From contig JAHBZM010000001.1 in the NCBI GenBank assembly GCA_019635435.1, positions 1-64,000 of the forward strand: a stretch of 64,000 nt of DNA, read 5' to 3'. The stretch comes from Ramlibacter sp. Lineage in GTDB: Bacteria; Pseudomonadota; Gammaproteobacteria; Burkholderiales; Burkholderiaceae_C. Positions 19,158 to 26,898 of the stretch are shown piece by piece (position 1 is the stretch's first letter; each line of letters begins with the position of its first letter). The notes under the pieces were generated by a model. It was given only the letters and a program-made list of their open reading frames with translations. It ran no database searches and was not told where the DNA came from. The position numbers and the translations under genes were made by a program.

Positions 19158-20384
19158 CTACTGCCCCGCCAGCGGCAGGGACTGTTCAATCAGGCCGGCA
19201 TGCAGCGCCGAGCCCAGGGGAAGGATGTCGTCATTGAAATCAAAGCGGCTGTTGTGCAGGAAGCAGCTGCCCTCGCCACCCTGGCCAATGCGCAGGTAGG
19301 CGCCGGGCTTGACCTGCAGCATGAACGAAAAATCCTCGGCGCCCATGCTGGGCTCCATGTCGCGCACCACGTGCTCGGCCCCGAGGATGGATTCGGCCAC
19401 GTCGGCCGCGAACATGGCTTCGCGCGGCGTGTTGAGCGTGGCCGGGTAGATGCGTTCGTACTTCACCGTGGCCGTGGCCCCGAAGCCCAGCGCCACGGCG
19501 GTGCACAGTTCATTGAGCCGGCGCTCGACCAGGGCCTGCACTTCGGGCTTGAAGGTGCGCACGGTGCCCACCAGTGTGGCCTTGCCCGGGATCACGCTCA
19601 TGGCGCCCAGGTCACCCGCCTGCATGGCGCACAGGCTGATCACGGCGCCATCGATCGGGCGAACATTGCGCGACACAATGCTCTGCACCGCAGTAATGAT
19701 GTGGCCCGCCACCAGCACCGGGTCGATCGTGAGATAGGCATGCGCGCCATGGCCGCCGCGCCCTGTGATTTCAATCGTGATGCGGTCGGCGGCCGCCATC
19801 ATCGGCCCGGGGTTGATGCCCACGGTGCCCGGCTGCATGGCCGGCCAGTTGTGCATGGCATAGACAGCCTCGGCCGGGAAGCGCTCGAACAGGCCGTCTT
19901 CAATCATGGCCTTGGCGCCGGCAAACCCTTCTTCGCCGGGCTGGAAGATTAGCACGGCCGTGCCGTCGAACTGCCGCGTCTCGGCCAGATAGCGCGCTGC
20001 GCCCACCAGCATGGTGACGTGGCCATCGTGCCCACAGCCGTGCATCATGCCGGGGTGGGTGGACTTCCAGGGGAAGTCGTTGTGTTCGGTCATGGTCAGT
20101 GCGTCCATGTCGGCACGCAGGCCGATCATTCGCCCGCTGGTGTTGGTCCGGCCCTTGATCAGGGCCACCACGCCGGTCTTGCCAATGCCTTCATGAACCT
20201 CGTCCACGCCGCACAGCTTGAGCGCCTGCTTGACGCGGCCCGAGGTGTAGACCTCCTCGAAGCCCAGTTCGGGATGCGCATGCAGGTCGCGCCGCAATGC
20301 CGTGAGCTCGGGGTGATAAGCCGCAATGTGCGAGAACGCGCGGCCGCTGGCCTTGAGTCGACCGGGTGTGGGCGGCAACAGCAT
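19158..20384 (-). CDS. M20-family amidohydrolase/peptidase
   Basis: 408 residues. It resembles hippurate hydrolase / N-acyl amino-acid amidohydrolases, which release an amino acid from an N-acyl or short-peptide substrate using two metals. Metal and catalytic signatures are 'GLRADMDALTM', 'MMHGCGHDGHVTMLVGAA', 'FQPGEEGFAGAKAMIEDG', 'AMHNWP', and C-terminal 'SCFLHNSRFDFND'. No signal peptide is seen, so it should act in the cytoplasm on the imported substrate. Its ATG overlaps the DppB-like stop by one base (TGATG), placing it firmly within the transport operon. Confidence 0.88.
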   Translation of the reverse strand: MLLPPTPGRLKASGRAFSHIAAYHPELTALRRDLHAHPELGFEEVYTSGRVKQALKLCGVDEVHEGIGKTGVVALIKGRTNTSGRMIGLRADMDALTMTEHNDFPWKSTHPGMMHGCGHDGHVTMLVGAARYLAETRQFDGTAVLIFQPGEEGFAGAKAMIEDGLFERFPAEAVYAMHNWPAMQPGTVGINPGPMMAAADRITIEITGRGGHGAHAYLTIDPVLVAGHIITAVQSIVSRNVRPIDGAVISLCAMQAGDLGAMSVIPGKATLVGTVRTFKPEVQALVERRLNELCTAVALGFGATATVKYERIYPATLNTPREAMFAADVAESILGAEHVVRDMEPSMGAEDFSFMLQVKPGAYLRIGQGGEGSCFLHNSRFDFNDDILPLGSALHAGLIEQSLPLAGQ

Positions 20385-21364
20385 CAGTGCCCCCCCGCCT
20401 TGCCCAGGCGCAGACGCGGGTCCACGGCAAAGTACAGCAGGTCAACCACGAGGTTGATGATGACGAAGATCAGCGCAATCAGGCAGAGATAGGCCGCCAT
20501 GACCGGGATGTCGGCAAAGGTGACCGCCTGGATGAACAGCAGGCCCATGCCGGGCCACTGGAACACCGTTTCGGTGATGATGGCGAACGCGATCAGGCCC
20601 CCGAGCTGCAGGCCCGTGATGGTCATGACCGGCACCAGCGTGTTCTTCAGGGCATGGCCGAAGTGGATGGCACGGTTGGACAGGCCCCGTGCGCGCGCGA
20701 ACTTGATGTAGTCGGTGCGCAGCACCTCCAGCATCTCGGCGCGCACCAGCCGCATGATCAGGGTCAGCTGGAAGATGGCCAGGGTCACGGCCGGCAGGAA
20801 GATGTGGTGCCAGCCCTTGGCCTTGAGCAGCCCGGTGGTCCACCAGCCGATCTGCAGCGTTTCGCCACGCCCGAAACTGGGGAACCAGCCCAGTTGAACG
20901 GCAAACACCAGAATGAGCAGGATGCCGATGAAGAACGTGGGCAGCGACACGCCGAGCAGCGAGATGGTCATGAACACCTGGCTCAGGAAAGTGCCACGGC
21001 GCAGCGCAGAATAAACGCCCATCGGGATGCCGATCACCAGCGCCATGATGGCCGCCACCAGCGACAGCTCAAAGGTGGCAGGGAAGCGCTCCGAGATGAG
21101 CCGCGAGACCTTGGCGCCCTGGCGCAGGCTGAGGCCGAACTCGCCCTGGGCCGCATTGACCAGGAAATGCCAGAACTGGATGAAAAATGGCTTGTCCAGC
21201 CCCAGATCGGCGCGCAGCTCGCGGATCTGCTGGGGCGAGGCATCCTGCCCCAGCAGGAAGACCACCGGGTCCCCCACGTACTGGAAAAGCAGGAATGCGA
21301 TGAAAGCGACCGCGACCATCACGATCACGGCCTGGATCAGGCGGCGCAGAATAAAAGCGAGCAT
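20384..21364 (-). CDS. Peptide-type ABC permease (DppB-like)
   Basis: 326 residues, first gene of the leftward uptake operon. The start 'MLAFILRRLIQAVIVMVAVAFIAFLLFQYVGDPV' is the classic DppB/OppB first helix. About six membrane segments and the loop 'ADYIKFARARGL'-type sequence ('RTDYIKFARARGLSNRAI') contact the ATPase. Order in the operon: DppB, M20 hydrolase, binding protein, DppC, two ATPases. An AT-rich palindrome sits 60-83 bases upstream of the start. Confidence 0.92.
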   Translation of the reverse strand: MLAFILRRLIQAVIVMVAVAFIAFLLFQYVGDPVVFLLGQDASPQQIRELRADLGLDKPFFIQFWHFLVNAAQGEFGLSLRQGAKVSRLISERFPATFELSLVAAIMALVIGIPMGVYSALRRGTFLSQVFMTISLLGVSLPTFFIGILLILVFAVQLGWFPSFGRGETLQIGWWTTGLLKAKGWHHIFLPAVTLAIFQLTLIMRLVRAEMLEVLRTDYIKFARARGLSNRAIHFGHALKNTLVPVMTITGLQLGGLIAFAIITETVFQWPGMGLLFIQAVTFADIPVMAAYLCLIALIFVIINLVVDLLYFAVDPRLRLGKAGGH

Positions 21365-21423
21365 TCGAATTGGAGAAGCCGGGAGGCCGATGCTAGCAGA
21401 GCAAGCAACGTGCCGGCACAGGG

Positions 21424-21447
21424 ATTTCCTTTAGGTTTAAAGGAAAT
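21424..21447. promoter_or_regulatory. AT-rich palindrome upstream of ABC operon
   Basis: ATTTCCTTTA - GGTT - TAAAGGAAAT, a perfect 10-bp inverted repeat in otherwise GC-rich DNA, followed by TTTT on the plus strand. It is placed to be an operator for the leftward ABC operon, or a terminator for plus-strand transcription. Confidence 0.5.
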
Positions 21448-21514
21448 TTTTCCTGCGCTCGGCCACGCGCATCACGCGTGGGCGTCGGCGCCCGGGCTTT
21501 CGCGACACACCATG

Positions 21515-21541
21515 AAAAAAGCCGCCCGAAGGCGGCTTTTG
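21515..21541 (-). terminator. Porin gene terminator
   Basis: On the minus strand: AAAAGCCGCC - TTCG - GGCGGCTTTTTT, about 40 bases after the porin stop. The 10-bp stem with a TTCG loop has A and T tracts on both sides, so it may work in both directions. Confidence 0.93.
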
Positions 21542-21582
21542 GAAACTTCGCAAATGAAAGCTGGCATCGAGCCAGCCATCAA

Positions 21583-22647
21583 TCAGAAGCTGTGACGGAT
21601 GCCGAAGTCGTAGCCGGTCGAATTGTTGTTCGCGGCGGTCACGGCACCGTTCAGGGCGGAAGCTGCGCCACCGCTGTTGCTCACGCGAGCAAACGTGGTG
21701 TACAGAGCCGTACGCTTGGACAGGTTGTGCACGTAGCCCAGAGCGAGCTTCTTGGACTTGGGCGAGGTGCCAGCGTCCGTCTTGTAGACAGAGTAGGCAA
21801 CGCGGATTTCGCCAGCGCCCATGGGGATCAGGCCGCCCAGCAGGTAGCCCTTGCCGGTCACCGACGGGGTGGAGTCCACGCGGTCACGAGCGTAGTGAGC
21901 CATCAGCTTGGCAACGCCGAGGTCATACTGACCACCGATGTTGGCGCTCTTGATGTTGCCGGTAGCGTACTTGGTGCTGGAGAAAGCCAGAGCAGCGTTG
22001 ACCGGGCCGGCAGCGTAGCCGAGACGCAGGGCGGTACCCGTGCCGTCTTTTTCGGTGGCAGCGCCAGTCTTGTTGTTCTCACCCAGGTAGTACTGGACTT
22101 GGCCGTAGAAGCCGCCCAGGTTCTTGGGCAGGAAGTAACCCATGGCGTTGGAAGCGCGAACGATGGTCGGGCCGCCGAGGCTGGAGTTCAGGGTCTGGGT
22201 GGTGCCCACGCCGTTCGTGCCGAACGGATCGAACACGGTCAGGTTCCAGAACTGGGGCGTGTAGTCACGGCCGAGGCGGATTTCACCGAAGTTGCCAGCC
22301 AGGCTGACGGTCGAACGACGGTTGAAGGTCAGGCCGCCGCCGCCGGTGGCGCCAGTAGCTTGGTTGTTGGTGCTGGTCGTGCCGCCGGCGCCGTTGTCGG
22401 TCAGGGCGCTGGCTTCAAGCCAGAAGCTGGCGGACATGCCACCACCGAGGTCTTCCGTGCCACGGAAACCCAGACGGCTGGAGTTGTAGCCGGAGTTCGT
22501 CAGCTGGGTCTTGTTGGAAGAACCAACACCAGAGCCCTTGCCGAAGGCGAGGGTTGCGTCAGCGATACCGAACAGGGTGACGGAAGATTGGGCAGAAGCC
22601 ACGCCGGCGGTCGCCAGCACAGCCAGAGCAATCAGGGACTTTTTCAT
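21583..22647 (-). CDS. Gram-negative outer-membrane porin
   Basis: 354 residues. The signal peptide MKKSLIALAVLATAGVASAQ is followed by SSVTLFGIADATLAFGKG, the usual start of betaproteobacterial trimeric porins (Omp32/porin_4 type). The sequence has alternating beta-strand character, 'SRLGFRGTEDLGGGMSASFWLEA', 'FGEIRLGRDYTPQFW' and a terminal phenylalanine (RHSF) as expected for BAM recognition. It forms a general diffusion channel in the outer membrane. GGAGA lies 10 bases before the ATG. The gene is single, with its own terminator. Confidence 0.93.
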   Translation of the reverse strand: MKKSLIALAVLATAGVASAQSSVTLFGIADATLAFGKGSGVGSSNKTQLTNSGYNSSRLGFRGTEDLGGGMSASFWLEASALTDNGAGGTTSTNNQATGATGGGGLTFNRRSTVSLAGNFGEIRLGRDYTPQFWNLTVFDPFGTNGVGTTQTLNSSLGGPTIVRASNAMGYFLPKNLGGFYGQVQYYLGENNKTGAATEKDGTGTALRLGYAAGPVNAALAFSSTKYATGNIKSANIGGQYDLGVAKLMAHYARDRVDSTPSVTGKGYLLGGLIPMGAGEIRVAYSVYKTDAGTSPKSKKLALGYVHNLSKRTALYTTFARVSNSGGAASALNGAVTAANNNSTGYDFGIRHSF

Positions 22648-22966
22648 TGCAAGTTTCTCCAAGGTTAAACATAGGGCTCCGGTGCGAAGGGGTCACTTGG
22701 ATGCAGGCACTTTTGTGCTCCCACCGGATCCCCGGGCCAACCTCCTTTTGGGAAGTTGACGTTATTGCACCAGAGCGGGCTACCTTTCGCAAAGTATTTA
22801 GGGCGCGGGCGTCCTTTTCGTTGCAGCCTTGCAACAACTCAAAAGCCCGCGTGGAGTGCACGCAACAGCCACGCCTCCACATATCGCATTGCAAAAAAAT
22901 TGGGGGCTTTTGCCCCGCCCAGCACCTTTGCTCAACCTTTCATCGCTCTCCTGTAAGCTTGTGCGC
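22648..22966. other. Divergent intergenic region, porin / coq7
   Basis: 319 bases without a supported gene. It must hold the porin promoter and probably a long porin leader, plus the coq7 promoter. TTGCGA ... TGCAAT with a 17-base spacer, read leftward around 22760-22795, is a possible porin promoter but is not strong. A minus-strand terminator-like stem lies at 22893-22919. Confidence 0.4.
22893..22919 (-). terminator. Terminator-like stem on minus strand upstream of coq7
   Basis: Read leftward: GGGGC - AAAA - GCCCCC followed by AATTTTTTT. The T tract makes it a credible rho-independent terminator, yet no minus-strand gene ends here. It may end antisense transcription from coq7 or a short porin-leader RNA. 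Confidence 0.5.
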
Positions 22967-23584
22967 ATGGATCAACTGCTCATCGCCGCCGACACCACGC
23001 TGCGCACCCTGTTCGCCAGGCCCTCGGCGACACGCGCCTGCCCCACGGTCCCGGCCGACGAAACCCGGCTGGAACCGTCGCAAAAACGACTCTCTGGCGC
23101 GCTGATGCGCGTCAACCACGTGGGCGAGGTCTGTGCCCAGGCGCTTTACACAGCCCAGGCAGCGGCGACCACCAATTCCGCCTTGCGGGAACACTTCAAG
23201 CAAGCAGCGCGCCAGGAGACCGATCACCTGGCCTGGACACGGGGCCGGCTGGACGAATTGGGTACCCGCCCCTCCCTGCTCAACCCCCTGTGGTATGCCG
23301 GTGCATTCGGCCTGGGGCTGCTCGCAGGTCGCCTGGGCGACCGCGTGAGCCTGGGCTTTGTTGCTGAGACCGAAAGGCAGGTCGAGTCCCACCTGCAGGG
23401 TCACCTGGATCGCCTGCCTGCTCAGGATCACGCTTCACGGGCCATCGTGGCCCAGATGCAAAGCGACGAGGCCGAGCATGCGAGTCAGGCGGTGCAGGCC
23501 GGCGCGGCCGAATTGCCCGCGCCAGTGAAGGCCCTGATGGCGGCCGCGGCCCGCGTGATGACCCGCACCGCGCACTACATCTGA
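22967..23584 (+). CDS. coq7: 2-polyprenyl-3-methyl-6-methoxy-1,4-benzoquinone monooxygenase
   Basis: 205 residues. Coq7 (UbiF-equivalent) hydroxylates demethoxyubiquinone in ubiquinone synthesis. Diiron ligands are visible as paired E and ExxH motifs: E54 in 'RVNHVGEVCAQAL', E84/H87 in 'RQETDHLAW', then 'ETERQVESHL' and 'DEAEHASQA'. 'NPLWYAGAFGLGLLAG' gives the membrane-association segment. The start MDQLLIAADTTLRTLF matches betaproteobacterial homologues. Confidence 0.93.
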   Translation: MDQLLIAADTTLRTLFARPSATRACPTVPADETRLEPSQKRLSGALMRVNHVGEVCAQALYTAQAAATTNSALREHFKQAARQETDHLAWTRGRLDELGTRPSLLNPLWYAGAFGLGLLAGRLGDRVSLGFVAETERQVESHLQGHLDRLPAQDHASRAIVAQMQSDEAEHASQAVQAGAAELPAPVKALMAAAARVMTRTAHYI

Positions 23585-23628
23585 CTACATCTGGGCGAAT
23601 CCACCCGGCGTCTCACTGACGCTTTTTG

Positions 23629-24081
23629 TCAGATTTCGACCAATTCGAAACTGGTGGTGATCTCGGCGGTCTTGCCCAGCATGATGCTGGCCGAGCAGTA
23701 TTTTTCGTGGCTCATCGCGATCGCGCGTTCGACCGCGCTGGCCGCAATCCCCTTGCCGGCGACCGTGAAATGCATGTGGATTTTCGTGAACACCTTGGGG
23801 TCCACGTCCGCGCGCTCGGTGGTGAGCTTCACGCTGCAGCCCCGGACATCGTGGCGGCCGCGCTTGAGGATCAGCACCACGTCGTAAGCCGTGCAGCCGC
23901 CGGTCCCGGCCAGCACGGTCTCCATGGGCCGGGGCGCGAGGTTCCGGCCGCCATTGGCCGGCTTGGCGGCGTCGGGCGCGCCGTCCATCATCAGCGTGTG
24001 GCCGCTACCGGTTTCCGCGAGAAACCCCATGCCGGAGCGGGCGCCGGTCGCGCCCGTCCAGCTCACTGTGCATTCCATCAT
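23629..24081 (-). CDS. OsmC family peroxiredoxin-like protein
   Basis: 150 residues, OsmC/YhfA type. Proteins of this family reduce organic hydroperoxides through two cysteines, here C63 in 'LAGTGGCTAYDVV' and C129 in 'SHEKYCSASIML', with the family's conserved spacing. An ordinary OsmC role is inferred; YhfA-like members are less well characterised. It converges on coq7 with a 44-base gap holding a short CTGAC/GTCAG hairpin. Confidence 0.88.
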   Translation of the reverse strand: MMECTVSWTGATGARSGMGFLAETGSGHTLMMDGAPDAAKPANGGRNLAPRPMETVLAGTGGCTAYDVVLILKRGRHDVRGCSVKLTTERADVDPKVFTKIHMHFTVAGKGIAASAVERAIAMSHEKYCSASIMLGKTAEITTSFELVEI

Positions 24082-24165
24082 TTCATCCTACCTTTATCAA
24101 ACCGGCTTTCGCTGAATAAATTCAGCTAATACTGTCCACTTTGCCGCAACATGAAAGCAACAGGT

Positions 24166-24196
24166 TTGCTGCGATGCAACAAACCATGGCTATACT
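24166..24196 (+). promoter_or_regulatory. Possible promoter for ilvA leader / small RNA
   Basis: TTGCTG (24166-24171) and TATACT (24191-24196) with a 19-base spacer. The -10 box is good and the spacing long, so confidence is moderate. The predicted start would be near 24203. Confidence 0.45.
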
Positions 24197-24202
24197 GGCC
24201 TC

Positions 24203-24296
24203 AAGCATAAGAGATTCCCTCTGTGCACCGTTTGTCTCCTCCACCTCCTCTTTGGTGGATTTAGCCCCCGGGTCGCAAGACCCGGGGGCTTTTTTC
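24203..24296 (+). ncRNA. Candidate attenuator leader or small RNA upstream of ilvA
   Basis: About 94 bases between a promoter-like pair and a very strong terminator, ending 25 bases before ilvA. It carries the anti-Shine-Dalgarno-like run CTCCTCCACCTCCTC, a small TCCACC/GGTGGA hairpin, and the terminator stem. It also contains a 13-codon GTG-start mini-ORF (24223-24264) that would encode MHRLSPPPPLWWI and whose TAG enters the terminator stem. Either transcription attenuation of ilvA or a stand-alone CCUCC-type small RNA would fit. Confidence 0.5.
24263..24295 (+). terminator. Strong terminator just before ilvA
   Basis: AGCCCCCGGGTC - GCAA - GACCCGGGGGCT followed by six T residues: a perfect 12-bp stem with a GCAA loop. 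No plus-strand gene ends here, so it ends the leader or small RNA. Confidence 0.93.
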
Positions 24297-24320
24297 TTCG
24301 GGCCTTATCATGCTCAGCCC

Positions 24321-25865
24321 ATGAAAAAACACCTCAAGCCCGCCGATTACCTGAAAAAAATCCTCACGGCCCGCGTCTATGACGTGGCCGTGGAGTCGGC
24401 ACTGGAGCCCGCCAGGAACCTGAGCCGGCGCCTGCACAACAAGGTGCTGCTCAAGCGCGAGGACCAGCAGGCCGTGTTCAGCTTCAAGCTGCGCGGGGCG
24501 TACAACAAGATGGCGCACCTGAGCCCGCAGCAGCTCAAGAAGGGGGTCATCTGCGCCTCTGCCGGCAACCATGCGCAGGGCGTGGCGCTGTCGGCGCACA
24601 AGATGGGCGTTCGCGCGGTGATCGTGATGCCTGTCACCACCCCGCAACTCAAGGTCGACGCGGTGCGCGGCCTGGGTGGCGAGGTGGTGCTGCACGGCGA
24701 CAGCTATTCCGACGCCTACACCCACGCCGTGGCGCTCGAGAAAAAGCAGGGCCTGACCTTCGTCCACCCGTTTGACGACCCCGACGTGATCGCCGGCCAG
24801 GGCACCATCGCGATGGAAATCCTGCGCCAGCACCAGGGCCCGCTGGACGCGGTGTTCGTGGCCATTGGCGGCGGCGGCCTGATCAGCGGCGTGGCCAACT
24901 ACATCAAGGCGGTGCGCCCCGAGGTCAGGGTGATCGGCGTGCAGATGACCGATTCCGACGCAATGGCGCGGTCCGTGGCCGCGAAGAAGCGCGTGACACT
25001 GCCCGACGTGGGACTGTTCGCCGACGGCACCGCGGTCAAGCTGGTGGGCGAGGAAACCTTCCGCGTGGCGCGCGGCCTGGTGGACGACTACGTGATCGTG
25101 GACACCGACGCCGTGTGCGCCGCGATCAAGGACATTTTTGTGGACACCCGCAGCATCGTCGAGCCCTCGGGCGCGATGGCCGTGGCCGCCATCAAGCAGT
25201 ACGTCGCCGCCCGCAAGACCCGGGGTGAGACCTACGCCGCCATCCTGTGCGGCGCCAACATGAACTTCGACCGGCTGCGCTTCGTGGCCGAGCGCGCCGA
25301 GGTGGGCGAGGAACGCGAGGCGCTGTTCGCGGTGACCATCCCCGAGGAGCGCGGCAGCTTCCGCCGCTTCTGCGAGCTGATCGGCGACCTGCCCGGCGGC
25401 GCGCGCAACGTGACCGAGTTCAATTACCGCATCAGCGACTCGGCCAGGGCCCATGTGTTTGTCGGCCTGACCACGCACGGCAAGGGCGAGAGCGGCAAGA
25501 TCGCGGCCAGCTTCGGCAAGCACGGCTTCGCCGCGCTCGACCTCACGCACGACGACCTCGCCAAGGAACATGTGCGCCACATGGTGGGCGGCCATTCGGC
25601 GCTGGCGCGCGACGAGCGGCTGCTGCGCTTTGTGTTCCCCGAGCGGCCGGGCGCGCTGCTGAAATTCCTGAGCCTGATGCGCCCGGGCTGGAACATCAGC
25701 CTGTTCCACTACCGCAACCAGGGCGCCGACTACGGCCGCATCCTGGTCGGCCTGCAGGTGCCTGCGACCGATAACAAAGCATTCACGCACTTCCTGGACA
25801 CATTGGGTTATCCCTATGTGGAAGAAACAGACAATCCTGTTTACCAATTGTTTCTGCAGACGTAG
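24321..25865 (+). CDS. ilvA: Threonine ammonia-lyase, biosynthetic
   Basis: 514 residues, long form. IlvA deaminates threonine to 2-oxobutanoate, the first step of isoleucine synthesis. The PLP lysine is K56 in 'VFSFKLRGAYNKM', the phosphate-binding glycine loop is 'AIGGGGLISGVA', and the C-terminal third has two ACT-like regulatory domains ('EERGSFRRFCELIG', 'PERPGALLKFLSLM'), which give isoleucine feedback control. The start MKKHLKPADYLKKIL matches homologues; no good Shine-Dalgarno precedes it. A strong terminator lies just upstream, so expression may depend on read-through. Confidence 0.95.
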   Translation: MKKHLKPADYLKKILTARVYDVAVESALEPARNLSRRLHNKVLLKREDQQAVFSFKLRGAYNKMAHLSPQQLKKGVICASAGNHAQGVALSAHKMGVRAVIVMPVTTPQLKVDAVRGLGGEVVLHGDSYSDAYTHAVALEKKQGLTFVHPFDDPDVIAGQGTIAMEILRQHQGPLDAVFVAIGGGGLISGVANYIKAVRPEVRVIGVQMTDSDAMARSVAAKKRVTLPDVGLFADGTAVKLVGEETFRVARGLVDDYVIVDTDAVCAAIKDIFVDTRSIVEPSGAMAVAAIKQYVAARKTRGETYAAILCGANMNFDRLRFVAERAEVGEEREALFAVTIPEERGSFRRFCELIGDLPGGARNVTEFNYRISDSARAHVFVGLTTHGKGESGKIAASFGKHGFAALDLTHDDLAKEHVRHMVGGHSALARDERLLRFVFPERPGALLKFLSLMRPGWNISLFHYRNQGADYGRILVGLQVPATDNKAFTHFLDTLGYPYVEETDNPVYQLFLQT

Positions 25866-25913
25866 CATGTCGAAAACAGCGCCGCGCACCAGACGGCGCC
25901 AAGGAGACAGGCG

Positions 25914-26864
25914 ATGTTGAGACTCGGAATCGTGATCGACTCCGCGGCCGAAGTGCCGCCCACCGTCCTGGCCAATCCGCATGTGCGGATGCTCCCCGTC
26001 AAGATCCGCATTGACGACAAGCGCTACATCGACGAGCGCAACCCCGAGGCCACGCGCGACTTCAACGCGCGCATGCTGGACCTCAAGACCGCCGAGGTCT
26101 CGCGCTCCGTGCCGCCCGACGAGCCCGAGATCCGCAAGTTCATGGTCGACCAGCTGTCCACCGACTTCGACCACGTGTTCGGCCTGTTCGTCACCTCGGT
26201 GCGCTCGCCGATCTTCAAGAATGCCTTCGAGGCCGCCTCGCGCGTCATCACCGACTCCATGCCCGTGCGCATGCGCGCGGGCATCAAGGGCCCGCTGTTG
26301 GTGGAGTGCTACGACAGCCAGAACCTGTTCTCGGGCTATGGCGTGCAGGTGCTGGAGGCGCTGCGCAATTTCGAGGCCGAACCGCTGGTGGCCAATATCC
26401 GCGTCCAGATGCAGGAGCTCAGCAAGTCAGCCTATGGCTACCTGGCGCCCAGCAACCTAGACTTCCTGCTGACGCGGGCGCGCGCGCGCGGCGACACCAG
26501 CGTGGGCATGCTGGGCCAGGCCGCCGCCAAGATGCTGGGCATCCTGCCGGTGCTGCGCGGCCACCAGGGCAAGACCGAGGCCGCGGCCAAGGTGCGCGGC
26601 GTGCCCGCGGCACGCCAGCATGTGCTCAACCTCGCCCGGCGCGAACTCGACCGTGGCCTGCTCGCGCCGTTCATTGCCATCAGCTATTCGGGCGACACGG
26701 CCGACGTGCAGGCCCTGCCAGAGTACCGCTCGCTGGTGCAGCAGGCGCAGGCCAAGGGCGTGCAGGTCACGCTGCAGGAAATGTCGCCCACCAACTCGGT
26801 CAACACCGGCGCCAATGCGCTGTCGGTCGGCTTCATCGCCCGCCCCCACAGCGCCGATCTCTGA
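25914..26864 (+). CDS. DegV family fatty-acid-binding protein
   Basis: 316 residues. DegV/FakB proteins bind a fatty acid and, in Firmicutes, present it to a kinase; the role in betaproteobacteria is unclear. Family features are the opening 'LGIVIDSAAEVPPTVL', 'RMLPVKIRIDDKRYID' near 25-40, 'SRSVPPDEPEIRKFM' and the C-terminal 'NTGANALSVGF'. AAGGAG precedes the ATG. It may be co-transcribed with ilvA, 48 bases upstream. Confidence 0.85.
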   Translation: MLRLGIVIDSAAEVPPTVLANPHVRMLPVKIRIDDKRYIDERNPEATRDFNARMLDLKTAEVSRSVPPDEPEIRKFMVDQLSTDFDHVFGLFVTSVRSPIFKNAFEAASRVITDSMPVRMRAGIKGPLLVECYDSQNLFSGYGVQVLEALRNFEAEPLVANIRVQMQELSKSAYGYLAPSNLDFLLTRARARGDTSVGMLGQAAAKMLGILPVLRGHQGKTEAAAKVRGVPAARQHVLNLARRELDRGLLAPFIAISYSGDTADVQALPEYRSLVQQAQAKGVQVTLQEMSPTNSVNTGANALSVGFIARPHSADL

Positions 26865-26898
26865 GCGTCGCGCCATCGCGGGCCTGTACGATCCGCGG

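Noticed and set aside
17478..19952. 824-codon plus-strand open frame opposite the binding-protein and M20 genes
   Set aside because: Spans two well-supported genes on the other strand; composition is typical of a reverse-frame shadow.
22559..22894. 111-codon minus-strand open frame upstream of the porin
   Set aside because: It overlaps the porin start in another frame, has no ribosome site and no protein-like pattern.
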